Of a stretch of 64,000 bases of DNA, positions 54,450-62,712 are shown piece after piece. Each line of letters opens with the position of its first letter. Positions within the stretch are counted from its first letter, which is position 1. Below the pieces are notes generated by a model that had not been told where the DNA came from, made no database searches, and worked only from the letters and a program-made list of their open reading frames with translations. Source of the DNA: CAVXFB01 sp963760935 (lineage in GTDB: Bacteria > Planctomycetota > Planctomycetia > Pirellulales > Thermoguttaceae); assembly GCA_963760935.1 (NCBI GenBank), contig CAVXFB010000008.1, positions 806,001 through 870,000 on the forward strand, given 5' to 3'. The position numbers and the translations under genes are program-made.

Positions 54450-56168
54450 CTAACCTTCGGAAACAGTTTCGCGAATCACCTCTTCGATCGTCGTGACGCC
54501 GTCGAAGACCTTCTCTAGACCGGAAGCCCGCAAGGGGACCATGCCGGTTTGCATGGCCAAGCTGCGGATCACCTCGGTCGAGGCGCCGGTATTGATCAAG
54601 TCGCGGACCTGATCGTTCATGGGCATGTATTCGTAGAGGCCGGTGCGACCTTTGAAGCCGCTGTTGTTGCAGGCGGCGCAGCCCCGGCCGCGATAGAATT
54701 TTTTGTCGACCACTTCGTCCGGCGTAAGGTCGAGCTGGGCGAGGGTGTCGGTGCTTGGAATGGTGGGCTCGCGGCACTCCTTGCAGATTCTGCGGACCAA
54801 CCGCTGGGCGAGGACCGCTTCGAGGGTGGCGGTGATGAGGAAGGGGGGCACGCCCATGTCGCGGAGCCGCGTGATCGTGGCCGGGGCGTCGTTGGTGTGC
54901 AAGGTGCTGAAGACCATGTGGCCGGTCAGCGAGGCCTGTACGGCGATTTCGGCCGTTTCCAGGTCGCGAATTTCGCCCACGAGAATCTTGTCCGGGTCCT
55001 GCCGCAAGATCGACCGCAAACACTGCGAGAACGTGTTGCCGATGGCGGCGTCGATAGGCATTTGCACGATGCCGTCGATGTCGTACTCGACGGGGTCTTC
55101 GGTGGTGATCAGCTTGTCCTCGACGGAGTTCAATTCGTTCAACGCGCCATAGAGCGTGGTGGTCTTGCCGCAGCCGGTCGGGCCGGTGACCAGCACGATG
55201 CCGTTGGGCTTGCGGATGATGTCGCGGAACGACTTGAGGATGCCTGCGGGCATGCCGACGACGTCCAGATCGAGCATGACCACGGAGCGGTCGAGGATTC
55301 GCATGACGACGCTTTCGCCGAACATCGTGGGCAGAACGCTGACGCGCAAGTCGACGGGGTGGCCGCCGACGTTCAGGCGGATGCGGCCGTCTTGCGGCAT
55401 GCGGCGTTCGGCGATGTCGAGATCGGCCATCACTTTGATGCGCGTGGTGATGGCGAAGGCCAAGTGGCGCGGCGGCGGCACCATTTCGTACAACACGCCG
55501 TCGCTGCGGATGCGAATCTTGAACTCGTTCTCGAACGGCTCGAAGTGCAAGTCGCTGGCCCGATCTTTGATGGCCAGGAGGAGCACCATGTTTAGGAGCT
55601 TACGGACCGGCGCGCTGTCGGCCAGGGCCTCCATGCTGGTGAGGTCGAGCGTGGTGTTTTTTTCCATCGCCTCGACGGCGGCGGCCAGATCGGAGTCGGC
55701 CTCCATGTCGGCGATCAGGGTTTCGACGCTTTCGCTGCCGGCCGCGTAATAGCGCTCGAGCGCCTTGAGGAGTTCCTTCTCGGTAGTGACCATCGCCTTG
55801 ATGTCGTAGCCGAGGAAGGTCCGCAGCTCGTCGATGATCGAGAGCTTTTGCGGATCGCACATGGCGATGGTCAGCGTATTGTCGGCGAAACTCAGGGGAA
55901 TGATGCGGTAGAGCTGCGCCATCGGCTCGGTGATGGTGGTGAGCACTTCGGGCGGAATGACGGCCTCGCTGAGGCTGACGACCTGCATGCCCATCTGCTC
56001 GGCCAGGCCCTGGGCGAGTTGGTCGTCGTTGATAAAGCCGAGGCTGATGGCGATCTGTCCCAGCATTTCGCCCGGTCGCTGTTGTTGCTCCTCCAGCAGC
56101 ATTTCGAGGCGGTCTTCGCTGAGGAAGCCGAGGTCGACCAGGATTTGACCGATACGTCGAATGGCCAT
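54450..56168 (-). CDS. GspE/PilB-type assembly ATPase 1
   Basis: Hexameric ATPase that powers pseudopilus assembly, 572 residues. An N-terminal MshEN-type domain (RIGQILVDLGFLSEDRLE), then the Walker A GPTGCGKTTT, Asp box EDPVEYDIDG, Walker B DKILVGEIRDLETAEI, His box STLHTNDAPATITRL, and zinc ligands CKEC and CAAC. ATG 56168 starts two bases after the pilT stop. Second of two PilB-like genes in the operon. Confidence 0.94.
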   Translation of the reverse strand: MAIRRIGQILVDLGFLSEDRLEMLLEEQQQRPGEMLGQIAISLGFINDDQLAQGLAEQMGMQVVSLSEAVIPPEVLTTITEPMAQLYRIIPLSFADNTLTIAMCDPQKLSIIDELRTFLGYDIKAMVTTEKELLKALERYYAAGSESVETLIADMEADSDLAAAVEAMEKNTTLDLTSMEALADSAPVRKLLNMVLLLAIKDRASDLHFEPFENEFKIRIRSDGVLYEMVPPPRHLAFAITTRIKVMADLDIAERRMPQDGRIRLNVGGHPVDLRVSVLPTMFGESVVMRILDRSVVMLDLDVVGMPAGILKSFRDIIRKPNGIVLVTGPTGCGKTTTLYGALNELNSVEDKLITTEDPVEYDIDGIVQMPIDAAIGNTFSQCLRSILRQDPDKILVGEIRDLETAEIAVQASLTGHMVFSTLHTNDAPATITRLRDMGVPPFLITATLEAVLAQRLVRRICKECREPTIPSTDTLAQLDLTPDEVVDKKFYRGRGCAACNNSGFKGRTGLYEYMPMNDQVRDLINTGASTEVIRSLAMQTGMVPLRASGLEKVFDGVTTIEEVIRETVSEG

Positions 56169-56170
56169 AA

Positions 56171-57287
56171 TTACTTCCGTTCCGCCCGCGTACGGGCTTC
56201 GTCTTCATCTTCAAATAGTCCGCGCTCCGCCTGGGCAATCTTGGCAGCCAACTCGTCGGGCGAATTAGCTTTGAGCATGATTTCGCGTTTTTCCACGAGA
56301 CCGTCTTTCCACAACTTGAACATGTGATCGTCGAGCAACTGCATACCCATGCGTTGCCCGGTTTGGATCGTGGAGGTGATGCGGTAGGTTTTGTTCTCGC
56401 GAATCAGGTTGGCGATGGCGGAGTTGACCACGAGCATTTCATAGGCGGCGACGCGGCCCCCGCCGATCTTGGGCAGCAGAGTCTGCGAGAGGATGCCGAT
56501 GATCGCGGTGGAAAGTTGAGTGCGGATCTGTTCCTGCTGGCTGGTGGGGAAAACGTCGATGATGCGGTTGACGGTTCCTTGCGCCGGTGGTGTGGAGGGT
56601 GGCAAAGACGATGTGCCCGGTTTCTGCCGCGGTAATGGCAGCCTCGATGGTTTCCAAGTCGCGCATTTCGCCCACGAGGATGACATCGGGGTCTTGACGC
56701 AGACCGCGGCGAATGGCCTCGGCAAACGTGGGCACGTCGACGCCGAGTTCACGCTGGTTGACCGTCGCCCTCTTATGCGGGTGATAGAATTCGATCGGGT
56801 CTTCGATCGTGATGATGTGGTGGTCGAAGTTCTCGTTGAGGTAGTCGATCATCGCGGCCAGAGTGGTCGTCTTGCCGGAACCGGTCGGGCCGGTAACGAG
56901 GATCAGACCGCGAGGACGCGTACACAGGTCGGCCAGCACGGGGGGCGTGCCGAGGTCTTTGAAGTTCAATAGCTTCACGGGAATTTGCCGCAGCACCATC
57001 GCAACATAACCGCGCTGCTTGAAGATCGAGACGCGGAAGCGGGCTTGGTCGCCGAAGGCGAAGCCGAAGTCGGAACCGCCAACCTCCTGGAGCTCTTGTT
57101 GGCAGCGCTCGGGCGAGATGCTCTTCATGAGCGACACGGTGTCTTCCGGCTCGAGGACCTTGGTCTCCAACTTCTTCATGTGGCCGTCGATGCGCAACAC
57201 GGGGGGTTGGCCGACGGTAATGTGAAGATCGCTCGCCTTGCGGCTGACCACGGTCTGGAGCAGTTTGTCGATCAGAATAGTCGCCAT
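56171..57287 (-). CDS. pilT: PilT-type retraction ATPase (frameshifted)
   Basis: Motor for pilus retraction or twitching-like dynamics. ATG 57287 with GAGGTA upstream. MATILIDKLLQTVVSRKASD is followed by Walker A GPTGSGKTTT, Walker B DVILVGEMRDLETIEAA and HIVFATLHTTGA; a single base is missing at about 56577-56583, and the frame continues as QGTVNRIIDVFP with the PilT-specific motif close to AIRNLIRE (AIANLIRENKTYRI), then ends at 56171. About 372 residues, family size. The track is otherwise well conserved, so the shift may be an assembly error. Confidence 0.9.
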
Positions 57288-57515
57288 TCGGCTACCTCGT
57301 TCTCCCCAAGAGATGGCGCACCCGGAGCCGCTGGGGCAGAGAGCTAGTGCGGCGCCCTGTTCCGAAAAGCGCCGGGTTGCGCGTAGATTATTCGCAGCCG
57401 GCTGTGGGCTGCCAAATATATTGCCTCGTAAACAACGTTTTGGATACTTGCCACAGCGGCTGGGGCCGGTCGTTGGCAATACCGGAACCCGTGCGCCGCA
57501 CGGGCTTGCACTTGA

Positions 57516-59225
57516 TTAGTCGGTCCGCTTCGCCGAGCGAAACACCTCTTCTAGGGTAGTAACGCCCCGCAGCACTTTATCGATACCGTCCCAATATAGG
57601 GTTCTCATGCCTTCGGCAATCGCTGCCTTGCGGATATGGTCCGTGGGGGCCGAATTGAAGGTCAGTTCGCGGATTTTCGTGGACATGAGCATGAGTTCGA
57701 AGATTCCCAGGCGGCCGCGGAAGCCCGCTCCCTGACAATTTCCGCAGCCGCGTCCGCGGAGGAAATTGGCACCGGCGGCCATCTCTGGCGTAATGCCGGC
57801 AGCTTCGAGCATTGCCGCCGGAGGGGTATATGGTTGCTTGCATTTTTGGCAGATGACGCGTACAAGTCGTTGCGCCATGATGGCGACGATGCTGCTGGAG
57901 ACGAGGTACGACGGCACACCCATATCGATCAAACGTGTAATAGCACTGGGCGAATCGTTCGTATGTAGTGTACTGAAAACAAGGTGTCCAGTCAAAGATG
58001 CCTGAATTCCCATCTGTGCTGTCTCGAGGTCGCGCATTTCGCCCACAAGGATCACATTGGGCGCCTGTCGCAGCATAGCGCGAATCACCCGTGCGAAATC
58101 GAGACCGATGTCATGGTGAATCTCAACCTGATTTACCCCCTGAAGGTAGTATTCTACGGGGTCTTCCGCAGTGATGATTTTCCGGTCGGGCGTATTGAGC
58201 TCGTTCAGTGCGGCATAGAGCGAGGTTGTCTTGCCCGAGCCCGTCGGACCGGTGACGAGGATGATCCCGTTGGGACGCTGGATCAGGTTTCTGACTTTGC
58301 GGAAATCGGACTCGGAAAAGCCCAACTGGCGGAGTCCGACCTTGATGCTGTCTTTGTCCAAAATCCGCATCACCACCGACTGGCCGTGGTTGGTGGGGAT
58401 AACGCTGACGCGGAGGTCTAGCTCTTTCTCGCCCACAGTGATCTTAATACGGCCGTCTTGGGTGCGGCGTCGCTCGGCGATGTCGAGTTTGGAGAGGATT
58501 TTAACGCGGGAGAGGATGGTGCCCAGCAAACGTTTGGGGGGGCTATCGCGCTCGACCAGAACGCCGTCGATCCGGTAGCGGACGCGGATGCGGTCTTCGA
58601 ATGGCTCGATGTGGATGTCGGAAGCCCGCAACTGCACTGCTTCGGTAATGATTAGCTGTACGAGCCGGACGACCGGCGCGCTGCGCTCGTCGACGTCTTC
58701 TTCGGCGGTGTCGCTGTCCTGGAGCGTCTCGGTGAAGTCGATGGCGGTGTCGGTGAACTCTTGCAGCATCGAGTCGGCGCTTTCACCGACTGTTTGGCCG
58801 TAATGCCGGTTGATGGCTCCGAGGATCGCTTCGCGCGGGGCCAGAGCGGGAATGATCTGGCGATTGAGGATGAAACGGAGCTTATCGAATGTTTCGTAGT
58901 CGGTCGGGTCGCTGACAATGAGGGTGAGCGTGCCATCGGTTTCGGCCAGCGGGATGGCCACGTTTTCGCGTGCGACCGACTCGGGCACGAGTTCGACAAC
59001 CGACGGTGGAATGGCGACTTCGTTGAGATTGACGAAATCGAGGCCATGCTGCTCGGCCATTGCCCGCATGACCTCTTCACCGCTGGCATAACCGAGTCGG
59101 CTCAGGGCATCGGCGAGTTTCGTGCCGGATTCGCTGGCCAACTGCTTGGCCTCGGCCAATTGTTCGGCACTGATGACTCCCTTGCGGACGAGAATTTCCG
59201 TATATTCGCTCTTACGTTTCGCCAT
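57516..59225 (-). CDS. GspE/PilB-type assembly ATPase 2
   Basis: 569 residues. MshEN domain at the N-terminus (YTEILVRKGVISAEQLAEAK), Walker A GPTGSGKTTS, Asp box EDPVEYYLQG, Walker B NVILVGEMRDLETAQM, STLHTNDSPSAITRL, and zinc ligands CQKC and CGNC. First gene of the minus-strand run; 228 bases separate it from pilT. Two PilB paralogues in one operon suggest two machines sharing parts or a hetero-oligomeric motor. Confidence 0.94.
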   Translation of the reverse strand: MAKRKSEYTEILVRKGVISAEQLAEAKQLASESGTKLADALSRLGYASGEEVMRAMAEQHGLDFVNLNEVAIPPSVVELVPESVARENVAIPLAETDGTLTLIVSDPTDYETFDKLRFILNRQIIPALAPREAILGAINRHYGQTVGESADSMLQEFTDTAIDFTETLQDSDTAEEDVDERSAPVVRLVQLIITEAVQLRASDIHIEPFEDRIRVRYRIDGVLVERDSPPKRLLGTILSRVKILSKLDIAERRRTQDGRIKITVGEKELDLRVSVIPTNHGQSVVMRILDKDSIKVGLRQLGFSESDFRKVRNLIQRPNGIILVTGPTGSGKTTSLYAALNELNTPDRKIITAEDPVEYYLQGVNQVEIHHDIGLDFARVIRAMLRQAPNVILVGEMRDLETAQMGIQASLTGHLVFSTLHTNDSPSAITRLIDMGVPSYLVSSSIVAIMAQRLVRVICQKCKQPYTPPAAMLEAAGITPEMAAGANFLRGRGCGNCQGAGFRGRLGIFELMLMSTKIRELTFNSAPTDHIRKAAIAEGMRTLYWDGIDKVLRGVTTLEEVFRSAKRTD

Positions 59226-59508
59226 GCACGGCTCCCAAAGACGTCCCGCAGTACGCCGATCGCGTTGCCGACAAGTCGAGCGGGATTTTTTGCTTACCCG
59301 GCACGAAGCGACGCAAACCGCGACGATATGCGCGCGGTTTGCCTCATTTCCGGCCGCTCACAATGCTATACTCCGTACCATCCCAAGCGCAATCAGCACA
59401 AGTCCTTACACTTACCTAGACTAATGGCGGGTGGCGAGAATGTCAACTCGCGGGTACCTGGGCAGCATCCGGCCACCCCGTTAGACGTAGGATCGATACG
59501 GGCAACTG
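59226..59508. other. Intergenic, promoter region of the pseudopilin operon
   Basis: 283 bases between the start of pilB2 and the end of the DUF1080 gene, both on the minus strand. No clear -35/-10 pair or repeat recognised. Confidence 0.3.
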
Positions 59509-60222
59509 CTACTGGCGGGGGATTTCGCGGAGGTAGATGTTCTTGAACCAGAGCGTGTCGCCGTGGTTTTGCAACTCGATTTGGCCGGTGGGAAAAATGG
59601 GCTTACCGGGCTCCCAGTAGTTTTCGAGAACCACACGGTCGACGACCAGCTTGCCGTTGAGTTTGACCGTGACCTTGTCGCCGACCATCTTGATATAGAA
59701 CGTATTCCATTGTCCGATCGGCTTGTCGGCGAGTTGCGTGGGGGTCGAAGGGTTCGTCTTATTGTTGTAGAGGCCGCCGGAGCCGACTTCATTTCGCGCA
59801 TTGACCGGCTTGGTATAGGGATCCCATATTTGCACTTGCGGTGTGCCACGTAGATAGATGCCGGTATCGCCGTGTGGGCCGATCTTCCAATCAACATATA
59901 ACTCGAAGTCGCCGTAGTCCTTGGCCGTACAGAGACTGCGACCTTTGCCGTTGAATACAAGGGCGCCGTCCTCGACGCGCCACGTCTTGCGCATAAGGGC
60001 GTCGGCTTCCTTTTGGGCTTCGGCGAGCTGTTCGGCGGGAGCCTCGGCGCGCCTGGCAGGATTGTTCAACGGCGATTTCAAGAGACCTTTCCAGCCGGTC
60101 AGGTCGCGCCCGTTGAAGAGAGCCACGAAGCCCTCAGGGGGCGTGTTGTCGGCAGCCTGGATGGATACGGGCAGTGCCACGGCGATGATCAGACTCAACA
60201 TCACATAGCGCAACGTGTACAT
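59509..60222 (-). CDS. DUF1080 (3-keto-disaccharide-hydrolase-like) secreted protein
   Basis: 237 residues from ATG 60222 (AGGAAA upstream). Signal peptide to about SIQAAD, then EGFVALFNGRDLTGWKG, the DUF1080 opening, WRVEDGALVFNGKG, DFELYVDWKIGPHGDTGIYLRG, and GQIELQNHGDTLWFKNIYLREI at the end. The family adopts a concanavalin-like sandwich; some members hydrolyse 3-keto-glycosides, while most planctomycete paralogues are uncharacterised. Upstream neighbour is the GNAT-like gene, 13 bases away, so probably co-transcribed. Confidence 0.92.
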   Translation of the reverse strand: MYTLRYVMLSLIIAVALPVSIQAADNTPPEGFVALFNGRDLTGWKGLLKSPLNNPARRAEAPAEQLAEAQKEADALMRKTWRVEDGALVFNGKGRSLCTAKDYGDFELYVDWKIGPHGDTGIYLRGTPQVQIWDPYTKPVNARNEVGSGGLYNNKTNPSTPTQLADKPIGQWNTFYIKMVGDKVTVKLNGKLVVDRVVLENYWEPGKPIFPTGQIELQNHGDTLWFKNIYLREIPRQ

Positions 60223-60235
60223 GGTCGTTGTTTCC

Positions 60236-62578
60236 TTAGGATGCACCGCTTATGGATTTTTCATAAATGCGAAAGGTCTTGTAGCGGCGGGCGCCGACGG
60301 CTTCGATGGTGCTATTGACGGCCGCGTTATCGTCCAATGTCCAGCTCAGTTCGGCGCCGGTGTAGCCGATTACGTTCTTGCCGTAGTCGAGTGTGCGAAG
60401 GATGAGCAGTTCTGCGATGCCCCGGCGGCGATATTCCTTGAGCACGTCGAGCACGACCATGCGTGCCGTCTTGATGTGGCGTTTGCGGCGCAACAACTGA
60501 AGGAGTCCCAGTGGAAGGCCGAAGCGGGTGAGTCGTCCATTGAGCGGTCGGACGGCTTCGTTGATGTCGGGCAGCGTGATCGAGAAGCCGACGACGCGGC
60601 CTTCTACCTCGGCCAGAAGCACCTGTTCAGCGAGGGCCATCTGTGCCAGCCGTTTCCCGAAGTACGAAAACTCGGCCTCGGTCAGATTGACAAACCCCCA
60701 CAATTCACCCATCGTGGCGTTGTAGACATCGCGGCAGCGGGCGATCTCGGCTTTGAAATCGTTGAGGTCGAAGGGGCGCACGGTAATGCGGCCGCGGCGG
60801 GCGAGTCGGTCGGCCCGTATCTTCCACTTGGCCAGTAAATCGAAGCTATCGACGAACCACCAGGCGTAGAGATCGTGCGCCTTCTCCAGGCCCCACGTCT
60901 CCAGCAGGCGTTGATAGTAGCGCGGATTATGATTCATCATGATGCGCGGCGGAGTATCGAAGCCTTCGATCAGCAGACCGCTGGGGTAGTTGAACGAGTA
61001 GTCGATAGGCCCGCGCATCGCCGTACGACCGCGTGCCCGCAGCCACTGGGCGGCGGCATCGAGCAAGGCATGGGCGGTGGAACGATCGTCGACGCTTTCA
61101 AACATGCCGAAGCAGCCGACGTTTTCGCCGTGCGCCTCGTTGTAGACCGGGTCATCGCTTACGAGGATGCGGCCGAGGGTTTCATTGCCGTGGGTGGCGA
61201 TGAACTGTGCCGCATCGCCGTGTTTGTAGAACGGGTGTTTGCGACGATTGAGAAAGTCCTTTACCTCGATCTCCAACGGCGGAACCCAGTGTGGATCGTC
61301 GCCATATATCTTCCACGGCATCTTCACGAAGCGGTGGAGATCGCCGTGCGTGCTGACTTGGCGGATTTCGCTGGGGACGGGGGACGGGGGACGGGGAACG
61401 AGGGAAAGGGATGAAGTGCATGACGCATCACCCGCCTCCCGCCCCCCGTCCCCCGTCCCCTCATAATCGTAGAGTCGATACGTCTTATAGAGTTTGGCGC
61501 CGCCTTTCCTCAGGCTGCCGTGCGAGAGGGAATTGGACTCGAGGACCCACGAGAATTCAGCCTCTTCCAGGCCCCACTCGATGGCCTTGGGAACCAATCC
61601 GTGCATGAGCACCAGCCCGATACCCATGCGCTGGTATTCGGGCAGCACGTTGGTGCTGATCAAGCGGATGCGTTTGATGGCCCGGGGATTGCGCAGCAGG
61701 TGCATGAAGCCGAAGGGGAACAGCCGGCCGTTGATTTCCTTGATGCGCGGATTGTAATCGGGCAGGCCGAAGGCCACGCCAACCATTCGCCCATCTACCT
61801 CCGCGGCGACGGTCATCTCCGGCACGATGATGCGGCGCAGTCCGCCGGCCAAGTGGCTGATTTCGTCGCCCGACATCGGCACGAAGCCCCATGTGTTGGC
61901 CATCGACCGATTGTAGATCGATAGAAAGAGCTTTACGTCATCAAGGAAGTGCGATGCATCGAGTGGCCGCATCTTGACTTCGTAGCGCTCGATGATTTGC
62001 TCAGCGATCGGCCGGAGCTTCTGACCGATCTTTGGCAGCATGTCGATGTGGCCCCAGAAGGCGTACAGGTCTTGCGTCTTGCGGAAGCCGTAGTTCTCGA
62101 TCAGCCGCTCGTAGTACGGCGGATTGTAGGTCATCATGAACGTGGGCGTCGAATCGAAGCCGTCGATGAGCAAGCCGATCTCGTAGTTCAGCGACGGGTT
62201 GGTTGGCCCACGAACTTGGTGAATATCTTGATCGGCGAACCAGCGGCGAACGGCGTCGAACAGCCCGTTGGCCGCCTCTTGATCGTCGCGGCATTCGAAG
62301 AAGCCGAAAAATCCGCGGCGATCATTATATTGAGCGATGTGCCCCTGGTTGAGAATCGCCGCGATGCGTCCGCAGACTGTTCCGTCGCGATAGGCGAGAA
62401 ACGTTTGGATCGAGTTCCGGGCGTAAAAAGGATGCGGCTTATAGCCGACCATCTCCTTCTGGTTTACGCGCAGGGGCGGAATCCAGTACGGGTCGTCACG
62501 GTATAACGTCCAGGGGAACTGAAGGAACTGCTTTTTTTGCCGGGCGCCGACAACCCGTTGGATCACTAGATTCGACAT
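60236..62578 (-). CDS. Duplicated GNAT-like acyltransferase protein
   Basis: 780 residues made of two homologous halves of about 370. Each begins with a PWxxYxDDPxWxPPL segment (FPWTLYRDDPYWIPPLR and MPWKIYGDDPHWVPPLE), carries GFFGFFECRDD or GCFGMFESVDD, RGPTNPSLNYEIGLLIDGFD or RGPIDYSFNYPSGLLIEGFD, and ends with the GNAT-type acyl-CoA area (NVLPEYQRMGIGLVL and DVLKEYRRRGIAELL). The linker at about residues 375-410 (GTGDGGREAGDASC, PRPPSPVPS) is encoded by GGGGACG-type heptads. No membrane span. Substrate unknown; fusion of two tandem genes is likely. Confidence 0.8.
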   Translation of the reverse strand: MSNLVIQRVVGARQKKQFLQFPWTLYRDDPYWIPPLRVNQKEMVGYKPHPFYARNSIQTFLAYRDGTVCGRIAAILNQGHIAQYNDRRGFFGFFECRDDQEAANGLFDAVRRWFADQDIHQVRGPTNPSLNYEIGLLIDGFDSTPTFMMTYNPPYYERLIENYGFRKTQDLYAFWGHIDMLPKIGQKLRPIAEQIIERYEVKMRPLDASHFLDDVKLFLSIYNRSMANTWGFVPMSGDEISHLAGGLRRIIVPEMTVAAEVDGRMVGVAFGLPDYNPRIKEINGRLFPFGFMHLLRNPRAIKRIRLISTNVLPEYQRMGIGLVLMHGLVPKAIEWGLEEAEFSWVLESNSLSHGSLRKGGAKLYKTYRLYDYEGTGDGGREAGDASCTSSLSLVPRPPSPVPSEIRQVSTHGDLHRFVKMPWKIYGDDPHWVPPLEIEVKDFLNRRKHPFYKHGDAAQFIATHGNETLGRILVSDDPVYNEAHGENVGCFGMFESVDDRSTAHALLDAAAQWLRARGRTAMRGPIDYSFNYPSGLLIEGFDTPPRIMMNHNPRYYQRLLETWGLEKAHDLYAWWFVDSFDLLAKWKIRADRLARRGRITVRPFDLNDFKAEIARCRDVYNATMGELWGFVNLTEAEFSYFGKRLAQMALAEQVLLAEVEGRVVGFSITLPDINEAVRPLNGRLTRFGLPLGLLQLLRRKRHIKTARMVVLDVLKEYRRRGIAELLILRTLDYGKNVIGYTGAELSWTLDDNAAVNSTIEAVGARRYKTFRIYEKSISGAS

Positions 62579-62712
62579 GGGGACCGATTCTACCCGGTCG
62601 AGAATGGCAGCGTCAAGCTAAACGGGAGCGGGGCCAGTAGCGATCATCGAATGTCGGAATAGAAGTGCCGAAGACCGACACTTCTCGGCTTCCAGCCTGT
62701 ATCCCTATTCTT

